Positions 7,697 to 15,907 are shown, numbered from the stretch's first letter. The stretch: 38,392 bases of DNA from DASWUD01 sp036401755 (GCA_036401755.1 DASWUD010000107.1:1-38392), one strand, 5' to 3'. Made by a program: numbers and translations. The notes: a model not told the origin generated them from the sequence alone.

Positions 7697-7856
7697 GGTG
7701 CGGGATAGGTGCCATTTTGTGGGGGCGCTCACGGTATTCCCCCATTAATCGGTAACAATGCACACTTTCAATGTGAAGTGGGCATCAATAGTCGCGCTTG
7801 CCCGCTGGCTGCATTACCCCCTTCATATTGATAGAATTTTTGTCACTCTTTTGAGG

Positions 7857-8486
7857 ATGGCCAGCGATAAACCCATGGAACTCACCGTCACCCAGCACTA
7901 CGAATCACGGCTTGGGCCGTTTGAAAAGATCCGCGTCGAGGTGCTCAAAGATCGCTATGGGCGCATCACCACCACCCGGTTGCGCAAAAGTCGCAACTAC
8001 GCCATCGAACTCGCTACCCTCGACCCAGAGCCACGCAACACCCTCAAAATCGCCTGGAAATGGCTGGCAGCCGGGGTGTTCACCCTGCTGGCACTGGCGG
8101 GATTCATCTACTACCTGATGAACGCCAGCGGCGAGCTGCCGCTCGCCGCCAGCCTTGGCGGCGGCGCGGTGCTGCTCGCCCTCACCCTGCTGTTCTTCCG
8201 CATGTTCACTGCCCTGACCGCACGCCACATCATCTTTCACGCCCGCTACAGCTCCACCCCGCTGATGGAGATCCCGATCCCGGTGAGCGATCGCAAAAAG
8301 GGGCAAGCCTTCGCCGACGTGATCAGCCAGCTGGCACAGAAAAACCTGATGCGGGTGGGGCACTACACCGAAAACGATCTGCGCGCCGGCGAACTGCGCA
8401 TGCTGCGCCGCCTGGCAGAACAGGGTGCCATCGCCAGCGGCGACTACGACAAGGCCAAAGCCCTGCTGTTACGCCTCGCCTCCTGA
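7857..8486 (+). CDS. Two-helix membrane protein of unknown function
   Basis: The 209-aa product (start at 7857, MASDKPMELT; 7875 is an alternative) has a polar N-terminal 60 residues. Two transmembrane helices follow, near WLAAGVFTLLALAGFIYYLM and LAASLGGGAVLLALTLLFF. The cytoplasmic tail ends in a segment like SHOCT domains (LRMLRRLAEQGAIASGDYDKAKALLL), in which a short amphipathic helix pair ends many membrane proteins. I do not know the family. GAGG lies directly against the 7857 ATG, which is unusually close, so the start is uncertain. TAGAAT at about 7831 could be a -10 box. It is followed 71 bp later by the SseB-like gene in the same direction. Confidence 0.65.
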   Translation: MASDKPMELTVTQHYESRLGPFEKIRVEVLKDRYGRITTTRLRKSRNYAIELATLDPEPRNTLKIAWKWLAAGVFTLLALAGFIYYLMNASGELPLAASLGGGAVLLALTLLFFRMFTALTARHIIFHARYSSTPLMEIPIPVSDRKKGQAFADVISQLAQKNLMRVGHYTENDLRAGELRMLRRLAEQGAIASGDYDKAKALLLRLAS

Positions 8487-8557
8487 GCTTTTCCTACCCT
8501 CGCGTCCCCTGCAGTGCTAGATTAGCGCCCCACACCAGACCTCAGGAGTTGAGAGGC

Positions 8558-8974
8558 ATGCCCACTTCGAATACCCCGCGCAACGCTCTTGAGTGCCAGA
8601 TTGAAGCTGCCCAACAGGGCACCCTCGATGAGGAGCAGTTCTTCAGCGCCCTGCTCGATGCCCAGGTCTTTATGCCCATCCTCGACCGCCACGCCATCGG
8701 CGGTTTCCAGCCATCCGACCGCGCCGAACCGCTGGTACTGGAGAGCGAGGAGGGGAACCGCGTGGTGCCGCTCTTCACCAGCCCGGAGCGGGCGCGCGAT
8801 TTCCTGCAGCACTATCCGGGTTATGAAGGGGGACTGCTCGCCGAATTCCGCTGGGTGATCGAGCGCATCGGCAGCGGTATCGGCATCAGCATGAATCCCG
8901 GCCTCGACCACGGCTTCGATCTGGAGGCGCAGATGCTTGAGGCGTTGCGCGAAGCAAGCTGCGCCGAGGGATAA
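8558..8974 (+). CDS. SseB-family protein
   Basis: The 138-aa protein matches the SseB N-terminal domain: LDEEQFFSALLDAQVFMPIL near the start, a beta-rich core with VVPLFTSPERARDF, and a C-terminal segment ISMNPGLDHGFDL, whose NPG turn is characteristic. SseB-type domains occur in enhanced-serine-sensitivity proteins and many small cytoplasmic proteins with no settled biochemical role. The ATG at 8558 follows CAGGAG and GAGAGG. It starts 71 bp after the membrane-protein gene and ends 54 bp before selO, so the three may share a transcript. Confidence 0.8.
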   Translation: MPTSNTPRNALECQIEAAQQGTLDEEQFFSALLDAQVFMPILDRHAIGGFQPSDRAEPLVLESEEGNRVVPLFTSPERARDFLQHYPGYEGGLLAEFRWVIERIGSGIGISMNPGLDHGFDLEAQMLEALREASCAEG

Positions 8975-9011
8975 TCACGCGTCTCGCGCAGGGTTGAAGC
9001 CCCCGGCGCCC

Positions 9012-9028
9012 ACCTCCATCTTGGAGGT
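9012..9028 (+). promoter_or_regulatory. Hairpin containing the selO Shine-Dalgarno
   Basis: ACCTCCA (9012-9018) and TGGAGGT (9022-9028) form a 7-bp stem with a 3-nt loop. The GGAGG is only one base from the ATG at 9029 and lies fully inside the stem, so translation may be weak or conditional. Confidence 0.5.
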
Positions 9029-10510
9029 ATGCAAACGCTCGAATCGCTCAACTTCTCCAACAGCTTCTCGCGCCTGGGCGAACGCTTCTTTTCCCGGCTG
9101 CTGCCCACGCCGCTCGCTAACACCCACCTCGTCAGCTTCAACCCCGCCGCCGCGCGCCTCATCGATCTCGATCCACGCGAGGCCAAGCGCCCTGAATTTA
9201 TCGACTATTTTGGCGGCGAACGGCTACTGCCGGGCAGCGCGCCGCTGGCGATGCTCTACGCCGGCCACCAGTTTGGCCACTACGTGCCGCAACTGGGTGA
9301 TGGCCGCGCGATCCTGCTCGGTGAGGTAAAGAACCGTCTCGGAGAGCCGTGGGAGGTGCAGCTCAAGGGGGCGGGCATCACCCCCTACTCAAGACGTGGC
9401 GATGGCCGCGCCGTGTTGCGCTCCTCGATCCGCGAATATCTCTGCAGCGAGGCGATGCACGGGCTCGGCATTCCCACCACCCGTGCCCTCGCCCTGCTCG
9501 GCAGCAACGAAGAGGTGTGGCGCGAAACCATCGAGCCCGGCGCGCTGCTGGTGCGCCTCGCCCCCAGCCACGTGCGCTTCGGCTCGTTCGAGATCTTCTA
9601 CTACCGCGAGCAGTACGATGCGCTGCGCGCGCTGGCCGACTACGTCATCGACCACCACTACCCCGACCTGCGCGACGAAAAAAAACCCTATCTGGCACTG
9701 TTCGCCGCGGTGGTGGAGCGCACCGCCCAACTGATCGCCCGCTGGCAGGAGGTGGGCTTTGCCCACGGCGTAATGAATACCGACAACATGTCGATCCTCG
9801 GGCTCACCCTCGATTACGGACCGTTCGGTTTTCTCGACCGTTACGAGCCCGCCTTCATCTGCAACCACACCGATGAGCTGGGACGCTACGCCTTCGATCA
9901 ACAGCCTGCCATCGCCCACTGGAATCTCGGCCGGCTCGGCCAGGCGCTGCTGCCGCTCTTCGCCGAGGTGTGGCAGGAGGGGGCCGCGCAGGCCAACGCG
10001 GTACTGGGTGAATACGAGACGCACTTTAACCGCGCCTATGGCGCAGGGATGCGCAGCAAACTGGGGCTCGCCGGCACGCACGATGGCGATCACCAACTGG
10101 TCGCTGGATTGTTGCAGTTACTGGAGAGCGAGCGGGTCGACTACACCGGCTTTTTCCGCGCCCTGGCCGGCTTCGGCACAGTGCAGGGCGACCGGTTGCT
10201 CGAACAGCTGGTCGGCAACAACACTGCCTTCAGGGCATGGTGGACACACTATGCGGCACGGCTGCGCGGTGAGGGGCGTGATGCGGTTGAGCGGCGTGCG
10301 GCGATGCTGCGCACCAATCCGAAATTCGTGCTGCGCAACCACCTGGCACAATACGCCATTGAGCGCGCCCAGTACCATCACGACTACAGCGAGATCGATC
10401 GTCTATTGAAGCTGTTGCAGACCCCGTTCGATGAGCACCCGGGGATGGAAGAGTACGCCGCCCCACCCCCGCCCGACGCGCGGCCGGTGGTGGTGAGTTG
10501 CTCGTCGTGA
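9029..10510 (+). CDS. selO: Protein adenylyltransferase SelO (YdiU, UPF0061)
   Basis: The 493-aa length and sequence are typical of SelO, a pseudokinase that flips ATP in its active site and transfers AMP to Ser/Thr/Tyr of target proteins, linked to redox stress. Visible blocks are YAGHQFG and LGDGRAILLGE near residues 75-100, KGAGITPYSRRGDGRAV, the helix SSIREYLCSEAM, the catalytic-loop equivalent GVMNTDNMS, and the metal-binding DYGPFGFLD. The protein ends SCSS, so the C-terminal Cys that replaces the selenocysteine of eukaryotic SelO is kept. The start at 9029 fits the family N-terminus (NSFSRLGERFFSRLLPTPL), although its Shine-Dalgarno lies in a hairpin. Confidence 0.96.
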   Translation: MQTLESLNFSNSFSRLGERFFSRLLPTPLANTHLVSFNPAAARLIDLDPREAKRPEFIDYFGGERLLPGSAPLAMLYAGHQFGHYVPQLGDGRAILLGEVKNRLGEPWEVQLKGAGITPYSRRGDGRAVLRSSIREYLCSEAMHGLGIPTTRALALLGSNEEVWRETIEPGALLVRLAPSHVRFGSFEIFYYREQYDALRALADYVIDHHYPDLRDEKKPYLALFAAVVERTAQLIARWQEVGFAHGVMNTDNMSILGLTLDYGPFGFLDRYEPAFICNHTDELGRYAFDQQPAIAHWNLGRLGQALLPLFAEVWQEGAAQANAVLGEYETHFNRAYGAGMRSKLGLAGTHDGDHQLVAGLLQLLESERVDYTGFFRALAGFGTVQGDRLLEQLVGNNTAFRAWWTHYAARLRGEGRDAVERRAAMLRTNPKFVLRNHLAQYAIERAQYHHDYSEIDRLLKLLQTPFDEHPGMEEYAAPPPPDARPVVVSCSS

Positions 10511-10520
10511 TGATGATCGT

Positions 10521-10895
10521 TTAGAGATTGTTGAGAATCGCCGCCATCGCCTCGCGGCTCACCGGCAATGGCTGCGCGATGAAATCGGCAAAGCGTGCGC
10601 GCAGCCGCTCCAGATGCTCGCGATCGGCCGGGGCGTAGAGCACCACCACCTTCACCCCCGCCAAACCCTGCACGGTGGCGAGGATCGATTCGAGGCTGCT
10701 GGTGCGATCGCGAAATTCGCGCTGGTAGTTGAACTCCGCCACCACCATCTGGAAACCGCCCTGGCGCAGCCGGCTGATCGCCTTGCGCCCGGAGGTGAGG
10801 GTCTCCACCGCGTAGCCGTGCTCTCGATAAAGGGCAGAAAAATCGGGATAGCCCCCCAATTCGACGATGGAGAGCAGGGTGCGGCTCTCACCCAT
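10521..10895 (-). CDS. Pseudo-receiver-like cytoplasmic protein
   Basis: Starting at the ATG at 10895 (one base after the upstream gene's stop) the protein is 124 aa. Alternating hydrophobic strands and helices resemble a response-regulator receiver fold: TLLSIVELGG, the helix around YREHGYAVETLTSGRKAISRL, MVVAEFNYQ where the phospho-acceptor Asp would sit, and VKVVVLYAPADREHLERL. The acceptor position appears to hold Glu rather than Asp, and the switch Thr/Lys are not obvious, so phosphorylation is unlikely. A longer frame to 10982 overlaps the upstream gene and is rejected. It is the second gene of a tight two-gene unit, convergent with selO. Confidence 0.6.
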   Translation of the reverse strand: MGESRTLLSIVELGGYPDFSALYREHGYAVETLTSGRKAISRLRQGGFQMVVAEFNYQREFRDRTSSLESILATVQGLAGVKVVVLYAPADREHLERLRARFADFIAQPLPVSREAMAAILNNL

Positions 10896-10896
10896 G

Positions 10897-11232
10897 CTAG
10901 TGGCCTTGTGACGCGGCGAGCAGCTCGGTCTGCTGCATCTCGCCACTGGTGTCGATGCGTAGCGCTGCGACGCCTGGTGCACGGCTGATGATGTAACCGG
11001 CCATCAGCAGCTTCAGGGGCTCGTTGCCACTTTCGATGGCGCCGAGCAGCTTGTCCGCCGCGATCTGGCAGCGCTGGATCTGGTTGGGCTGCTCCACCCA
11101 CTCCCGTCCCATCTGCCACCCCTGGTCCATGTCGCGGTCCATGCGCGCGAAGAAGTCACCCGCCTCCTCCAGCAGTGAGGGGGGCAAGGTCACCGGCACC
11201 ACGGTGTCATCGATATAGACGTGCAGATTCAA
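10897..11232 (-). CDS. Small conserved-type protein of unknown function
   Basis: The 111-aa protein starts MNLHVYIDDTVVPVTLPPSLLEEAGDFF. It is soluble and helical after a short beta segment, with a DRDMDQGWQMGREWVEQP stretch rich in Trp and acidic residues. I recognise no domain. Its TAG stop is one base before the ATG of the pseudo-receiver gene, so the pair must be translated from one message. The unit runs divergently from the RRM gene, and the 215-bp space between holds the promoter region. Confidence 0.65.
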   Translation of the reverse strand: MNLHVYIDDTVVPVTLPPSLLEEAGDFFARMDRDMDQGWQMGREWVEQPNQIQRCQIAADKLLGAIESGNEPLKLLMAGYIISRAPGVAALRIDTSGEMQQTELLAASQGH

Positions 11233-11306
11233 CGAAATTCTCCCGATAACTCGCCAGATAGCCGCCTTGCTTGATTGGGCCGAAGCCGAACTGATTCAAG
11301 GCGGAA

Positions 11307-11359
11307 TTCAAGATTGACAAAAATTCGCGCTACAATCAGCTCAGTTCCCCACGGGGAAC
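11307..11359 (+). promoter_or_regulatory. Probable promoter and 5' hairpin of the RRM gene
   Basis: TTCAAG (11307-11312) and TACAAT (11331-11336) are 18 bp apart. A transcript starting near 11343 would open with the perfect hairpin GTTCCCC / GGGGAAC (11344-11350 and 11353-11359), leaving a leader of roughly 100 nt before the ATG at 11448. A terminal stem of this kind can stabilise mRNA. A TTGACA at 11314 is too close to the -10 to be used. Confidence 0.45.
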
Positions 11360-11447
11360 CTCTTCAGGGAGGCAGCATCACAATTACAACTTCAAGCCTC
11401 TCACACCGCGTGCGTTCTCACAGAACAATAACCAAGGAAACAGCAAC

Positions 11448-11954
11448 ATGAAACTGAAATTTCCACCAGTGGGTGTCTATACCAAGGCCGTTGGTATCGG
11501 TGCCGCCATCGGCATCATCGGCTATCTGCTCTTCCCCCTGATCCTGCACCCCGCTCAGGAGTTGAACCGCCCGCTTTTCGCCCTGCTCCTGTATGTAGGC
11601 GCCATCCTGGGCATCATCGCCACCGGCTTCACCCTGCTCCCCTCAGCCGCCCCTCGCGCCACCACCAGCACCCGTGCGGCCGAAGGCGGACGCAAGACGG
11701 TGTTCGTCGGCAATCTGGCCTTCAAGGCTAACCGCGACGAGCTGCGTCAGCTGTTTGAACGCTACGGCACCGTCTACTCGGTGCGCATCATGACCGACCG
11801 CATCACGCGCCGGCCGCGTGGTTTCGCCTTCGTAGAAATGGACGAGAAGGCGGTGGCCGCGGCCATCAAGGGGCTCGATGGCCAGGAGTTCTATGGCCGC
11901 AATCTGCGCGTCAACGAAGGAAGCGATCAGCGCCCACCGCGCGGCGAAGGGTGA
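11448..11954 (+). CDS. Membrane-anchored RRM RNA-binding protein
   Basis: The 168-aa protein has two hydrophobic segments (about residues 12-33 and 43-64), a short Ala/Thr linker, and then one RNA-recognition motif (about 83-160). RNP2 is VFVGNL (85-90) and RNP1 is RGFAFVEM (124-131), with the aromatic residues that stack on RNA. Soluble glycine-rich RRM proteins are well known in cyanobacteria and some proteobacteria; the N-terminal membrane hairpin is unusual and would tether RNA to the inner membrane on the cytoplasmic side. AAGGAAACAGCAAC before the ATG supplies the ribosome-binding site. The gene is monocistronic, with its own promoter and a strong terminator at 11981. Confidence 0.85.
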   Translation: MKLKFPPVGVYTKAVGIGAAIGIIGYLLFPLILHPAQELNRPLFALLLYVGAILGIIATGFTLLPSAAPRATTSTRAAEGGRKTVFVGNLAFKANRDELRQLFERYGTVYSVRIMTDRITRRPRGFAFVEMDEKAVAAAIKGLDGQEFYGRNLRVNEGSDQRPPRGEG

Positions 11955-11980
11955 GTTGTTGCTTACCCCTGCGCAAAGTG

Positions 11981-12007
11981 ACGGGCCTTAGGGCCCGTTA
12001 TCTTTTT
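11981..12007 (+). terminator. Rho-independent terminator of the RRM gene
   Basis: ACGGGCC (11981-11987) and GGCCCGT (11992-11998) form a 7-bp GC-rich stem with a 4-nt loop, followed by TATCTTTTT. Confidence 0.88.
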
Positions 12008-12040
12008 CTGCCCTGAGTCACTTCAGGCCATAACCCATGT

Positions 12041-12049
12041 TGCTATAAT
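12041..12049 (+). promoter_or_regulatory. Extended -10 promoter of ndh
   Basis: TGCTATAAT (12041-12049) is a perfect extended -10 element, 35 bp before the ndh ATG. The -35 region (CTTCAG at 12021) is weak, as is common with an extended -10. Confidence 0.6.
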
Positions 12050-12083
12050 CGGGCTTTATTCCTCTATAAGAATCTCACTTTCC

Positions 12084-13394
12084 ATGGACCAAAAACACCA
12101 GATCGTCATTGTCGGTGGTGGCGCCGCCGGCCTCGAACTGGCCACCGCCCTTGGCAGAAAACTGGGTAAAAAGGGGCTGGCCGACGTCATCCTCATCGAC
12201 TCAAGCCGTACCCACATCTGGAAGCCGCTGCTGCACGAGGTGGCCGCCGGCACCCTGGATTCGGCGGAGGACGAGCTGGAGTATCTGGCCCAGGCGCGCT
12301 GGAGCCACTTCCGCTATCGCATCGGGCGCATGGTGGGGCTGGATCGGGAGAGGCAGGAGGTCTGTCTCGCTACCACCTATAACGAAGATGGCCTGGAGAT
12401 CATCCCCGAGCGCCGCTTCCGCTACGACACGCTGGTGCTGGCGGTGGGCAGCCAGAGCAATGACTTCGGCATCAAGGGGGTGAAGGAGCACTGCCTGTTC
12501 CTCGACACCACCGCCCAGGCGGAGCGCTTCCAGCAGAAGCTGCTCAACTGCATGCTCAAGGCCCACACCCAGGGCCGCCCCATCGAAGAGGGGCAGCTCG
12601 ATCTGGCCATCGTCGGTGCCGGCGCCACCGGCGTCGAACTGGCGGCGCAGCTGCACCACGTGACGCGCCGCCTCTCTGCCTACGGACTCGACACCATCGA
12701 CCCCGCCAAGGACATCAAGCTGCATGTGATCGAAGCGGGGCCGCGCATCCTGCCGGCACTGCCGCCACGCCTCTCCATGGCCGCCGAAAACGAGCTGCGC
12801 CGGCTCGGCGTCACGGTACACGTCAACCAGCGTGTGGTGGAGATCAACGAAAAGGGGATCGTCACCGCCAGCGGCGGCATGATCCCCGCCACCCTTAAGG
12901 TGTGGGCGGCGGGCATCAAGGCACCGGAGTTCCTCAAGGAGCTCGCCGGGCTGGAGACCAACCGCATCAACCAGTTGGTGGTGACGCGCACCCTGCAGAC
13001 CACCCGCGACGCGAACATCTTTGCCATCGGCGACTGCGCCGCCTGCCCGCTCGACGACCAGGGCAACACCGTGCCGCCGCGCGCCCAGGCAGCGCACCAG
13101 GAGGCCGCGACGCTGGCCAAGACCATCATCCGCCGCCTCAAGGGGCGCGCCCCGCTGGAGTACACCTATCGCGATTACGGCTCGCTGGTGGCCATGGGCA
13201 GGTACTCCACCGTCGGTAGTCTGATGGGGGGGCTGGCCGGCAGTATGATGGTCTCCGGCTTCATCGCCCGCTTTGTCTATCTCTCGCTCTACAAGATGCA
13301 CCAGGCGGCCCTCTACGGCTGGCCGCGCGCCATCCTGATCAGCTTCCTGCATATCCTGCGCAAGGGGATCGACCCGCAGGTAAAGCTGCACTGA
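12084..13394 (+). CDS. ndh: Type II NADH dehydrogenase (NDH-2)
   Basis: The 436-aa flavoprotein oxidises NADH and reduces quinone at the inner membrane without pumping protons. The FAD-binding Rossmann motif VIVGGGAAGLELA is at the N-terminus. The NADH-binding motif LAIVGAGATGVELAAQL is at about residues 173-190, and the second FAD contact FAIGDCAA near residue 313. The quinone-site AQAAHQEA segment follows. The C-terminus (YGWPRAILISFLHILRKGID) is an amphipathic/hydrophobic anchor, as in NDH-2 enzymes. Length is normal. It has its own extended -10 promoter and is convergent with the oleate hydratase gene, whose stop is only 6 bp away. Confidence 0.95.
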   Translation: MDQKHQIVIVGGGAAGLELATALGRKLGKKGLADVILIDSSRTHIWKPLLHEVAAGTLDSAEDELEYLAQARWSHFRYRIGRMVGLDRERQEVCLATTYNEDGLEIIPERRFRYDTLVLAVGSQSNDFGIKGVKEHCLFLDTTAQAERFQQKLLNCMLKAHTQGRPIEEGQLDLAIVGAGATGVELAAQLHHVTRRLSAYGLDTIDPAKDIKLHVIEAGPRILPALPPRLSMAAENELRRLGVTVHVNQRVVEINEKGIVTASGGMIPATLKVWAAGIKAPEFLKELAGLETNRINQLVVTRTLQTTRDANIFAIGDCAACPLDDQGNTVPPRAQAAHQEAATLAKTIIRRLKGRAPLEYTYRDYGSLVAMGRYSTVGSLMGGLAGSMMVSGFIARFVYLSLYKMHQAALYGWPRAILISFLHILRKGIDPQVKLH

Positions 13395-13400
13395 AATGGT

Positions 13401-14987
13401 TTAGCGCCGGATCGCCTCCAGGGCGCTCATCAACACATTGATGTCGTGATCGCCGCGATAGAGCGGTGTCACCTCGCGCTCCACACCGAGCAGGCCGAAC
13501 ACCGCAGTCTGCGCGCTGCGCACCGAATACTCCACGGTAAAGACGCAGTCATTGGGCAGCTCGACGAACTGGCCAAGGAAGGCGAAGTTCTCGGCCCCCG
13601 CGGGGATCACCTGTGGGCGATCGCCGTGGCTGCGCGGCATGAACTCGCTATCGATGTAGGGCATCGTGCACGGCACGCAGCTCACCTTGTCCAGCAGCGG
13701 TGCCATCTTCTCCACGATGCCCAGATGAGAGAAGAGCTCGGTAAGGATCTCTGCGCCGCTGCACTGCACCATCGGCTTCGTGACGAAATTACCGGGCTGG
13801 TCGGGCAACAGTCCGTCGCCCCAGAAGACGAATACATCCTCCGGCTGATTCCTGAAATGGGGCTGTTTAGCCAGCACCACCGACATGAACCAGTTGGAGT
13901 CGGTGATGGTCACCAGCCCGCCGGTGCCCGCGGTGTTGCCGGTGAACTGTTCCATGTGCTGGAAAAAGGTGGGATCCTTCAGGGTGACGGTGAACGACAT
14001 CCACTTGGAGTGCTCCACGTTGCCGCAGAACACCTGCGGCCGACCGAACGCACCATCCTTTTTGGCGATGCGCTCCCATAGCGCCCAGGCACCAGTGTCG
14101 CTCAGCGGCTTGAGCGGCGCCGGGCTGGCCATGGTGCCTGTGGAACTGCTCTCCACGATTGAGCCCAGGGTGACAAAGAGGTAGTCATCATCACCCAGCA
14201 GGATCGTCTGCCGCCCCTCCCCATCGAGATAGTGGAACGCGGTGGCGCGCTTGGCATCCGCGCTCAGTGCAAAATCGACATCGAGCAGCGGTGCATTCAT
14301 CCTGAATTTGACGCCCCGCTTCCGCAGCCAGGTTTCGATGGGCTGGATCACCGAATCGTACTGGTTGTAGACGGTGCGCATGATCCCCTTCAGCTGATTG
14401 AAGCCGGGCAACAGGTGGATGAAGCGGATGGCGTAGCGACGCATCTCCATCAGGCTGCTCCAGCGCTGAAAGGCAAAGGTGGTGGCCCACAGTTGCCAGA
14501 ACACTGTGTCGAAGAACTCCGCGGAAAACCACTCGTCGATGCGCTTGGCGCCGAGCAGCGCCTCGGGGGTCATGTTGAGGCGCAACAGATCAGCGATATC
14601 GCCGCTGCTCAGTCCATAGGAGGAGGCATCCAGCTTCTTCCCGTTCTTGAGCAAGCGCGAATGGGAGCAGGTGACGACCCGCTGATTGAACTCGAACACC
14701 TCCTGCTTCACGGAAACGTCCGGGTTCTCCAGGGTTGGGAGCTGCGACAGCAGATCCCACAGGCAGACGAAATGCTCCTCGTGCATGCGCCCACCGCGGA
14801 TCAGGTAGCCCCGCTCTGGCGAACCGGACCCATCCATAGCGCCGCCGCTTATCCCCTCCTGGTTGAAGAGGGTGATGTTGCGGCCATCGACGCCCGCCTC
14901 GCGGATCAGATAAACAGCCGCGGCGAGCCCGGCAATGCCGCCGCCGGCGATGTAGGCCCGGCTGTGGTGATGGCGGATGGTGGTCAT
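13401..14987 (-). CDS. ohyA: Oleate hydratase (myosin-cross-reactive-antigen family)
   Basis: The protein (528 aa from the ATG at 14987, after CGGGAG) hydrates cis-9 unsaturated fatty acids to 10-hydroxy acids using FAD. It has the FAD motif AYIAGGGIAGLAAAVYLI, the family block GGAMDGSGSPERGYLIRGGR, EEHFVCLWDLLSQLPTLE, and the C-terminal EFMPRSHGDRPQVIP with FLGQFVELPNDCVFTVEYS. It is shorter than the roughly 590-aa enzymes. At the usual GGREME motif it reads GGRMHE, so the catalytic Glu is Met (about residue 68). As far as I recall, a short Rhodococcus hydratase subgroup has the same change, so it may still be active. A start at 15026 is possible but lacks a ribosome-binding site. Confidence 0.93.
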   Translation of the reverse strand: MTTIRHHHSRAYIAGGGIAGLAAAVYLIREAGVDGRNITLFNQEGISGGAMDGSGSPERGYLIRGGRMHEEHFVCLWDLLSQLPTLENPDVSVKQEVFEFNQRVVTCSHSRLLKNGKKLDASSYGLSSGDIADLLRLNMTPEALLGAKRIDEWFSAEFFDTVFWQLWATTFAFQRWSSLMEMRRYAIRFIHLLPGFNQLKGIMRTVYNQYDSVIQPIETWLRKRGVKFRMNAPLLDVDFALSADAKRATAFHYLDGEGRQTILLGDDDYLFVTLGSIVESSSTGTMASPAPLKPLSDTGAWALWERIAKKDGAFGRPQVFCGNVEHSKWMSFTVTLKDPTFFQHMEQFTGNTAGTGGLVTITDSNWFMSVVLAKQPHFRNQPEDVFVFWGDGLLPDQPGNFVTKPMVQCSGAEILTELFSHLGIVEKMAPLLDKVSCVPCTMPYIDSEFMPRSHGDRPQVIPAGAENFAFLGQFVELPNDCVFTVEYSVRSAQTAVFGLLGVEREVTPLYRGDHDINVLMSALEAIRR

Positions 14988-15096
14988 GGCGCGGCTCCCG
15001 TGTCGAGTTATCAGGACGCGGAGCATAGCGTGAATTGTCTTGCCTTCGCAGCAGGGGTAGAGTGTGCAGCCTCAACTTTTGCGCGGGAAAACCCCG

Positions 15097-15294
15097 ATGA
15101 ATCTCAAGGCTCTCTATCACCTGGCCCACGACAATCCCGTCGCCATCCGTCAACTGGCCGAGCAGCACGGGCTCGACCCGGTGGTCTCGCTCGGCGTGGT
15201 GAAGCTGATGCTGGCCAATGACGGCAATCTCGCCTCGCTCTCCCCCAAGCAGAAGCACCACTACGAGCTGACCATAAAGCCGTTGATCGCGTGA
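15097..15294 (+). CDS. Small helical protein of unknown function
   Basis: The 65-aa protein starts MNLKALYHLAHDNP at 15097, preceded by GCGGGAAAA; an upstream ATG at 15064 would add 11 unlikely residues. It is all-helical with a C-terminal LSPKQKHHYELTIKPLI. Endings of this LSxKQxxHxxxxIxPLI form recur in small proteobacterial proteins, which supports a real gene. No function can be given. It stands alone between the divergent oleate hydratase gene and the convergent dsrE-like gene. Confidence 0.6.
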   Translation: MNLKALYHLAHDNPVAIRQLAEQHGLDPVVSLGVVKLMLANDGNLASLSPKQKHHYELTIKPLIA

Positions 15295-15337
15295 CTGCGC
15301 CCAACGGCACGGCCAAGCCAAGCGACAGGGACTCACA

Positions 15338-15907
15338 TCAGGAGATGAAGTAGGCGGTGCGCGCCTTGAGCGCCGTGCCGTACATGGCGGCCACGCCGCA
15401 CACATCAACCGGCACGATCCACTCATCGTCATCGAACCCCATCAAGCCGAGTGAGGGCGCGCAGATCTGGAAGGTGATACCCGCCTCCTTGGCCAGTTCG
15501 ATCTGCTCCTCCAGCGGCGACATCTCACCCTTCATCATGTAGTTGAAGAATTTGCGGCCCAGTCCGCCGAAGGCCATCTTCGAGGGGGCGAGATCCTTGC
15601 TGCTGCCGGGCAGCATCAGATTGATCAGCTGGTGGGCAAAGCGCTTGCCGCGCAGTTTGCGTCCCTTCTTGATCACGCTGCAGCCCCAGAAGGTGAAGAA
15701 CATCGACACCTCCATGCCCATCGCCACCGCGCCGTTGGCCATCATGAAGGCGGCCATCGCCTTGTCGAAATCACCGGAGAGCAGAATGATCGATACCTTG
15801 TTTTCCGGGACGCGCTCGCGCATTGCATTCAGCTCCGACTCCAGCCGGGTGAGGCGCGCGGCAAGGTCGTGCGTCTCGACTGGACGCAATTCAGCCAGGG
15901 TAGTCAT
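15338..15907 (-). CDS. DsrE/DsrF/DrsH-like sulfur-relay protein
   Basis: The 189-aa protein has an N-terminal helical coil (residues 8-35) and then a DsrE-type Rossmann-like fold starting VSIILLSGDFDKAMAAFMMANGA. The MFFTFWGCSVIKKG block with C76, and further cysteines C149 (QICAPSLGLMGF) and C170 (VDVCGVAAMYG), match DsrE2-like peroxiredoxin-family proteins that carry persulfide sulfur between TusA and rhodanese partners. AAAAGGAG before the ATG is a strong ribosome-binding site. It is divergent from a MarR regulator, and a palindrome between them could let that protein control both. A rhodanese gene at 26505 is a possible partner but is distant. Confidence 0.85.
   Translation of the reverse strand: MTTLAELRPVETHDLAARLTRLESELNAMRERVPENKVSIILLSGDFDKAMAAFMMANGAVAMGMEVSMFFTFWGCSVIKKGRKLRGKRFAHQLINLMLPGSSKDLAPSKMAFGGLGRKFFNYMMKGEMSPLEEQIELAKEAGITFQICAPSLGLMGFDDDEWIVPVDVCGVAAMYGTALKARTAYFIS

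Noticed and set aside
11314..11336. TTGACA at 11314 as the -35 for TACAAT at 11331.
   Set aside because: The spacing is 11 bp, too short for a sigma-70 promoter.
11344..11359. GTTCCCCACGGGGAAC resembles the start of a type I-E CRISPR repeat.
   Set aside because: Only one copy is present, with no spacing series; it is better explained as a 5' mRNA hairpin.
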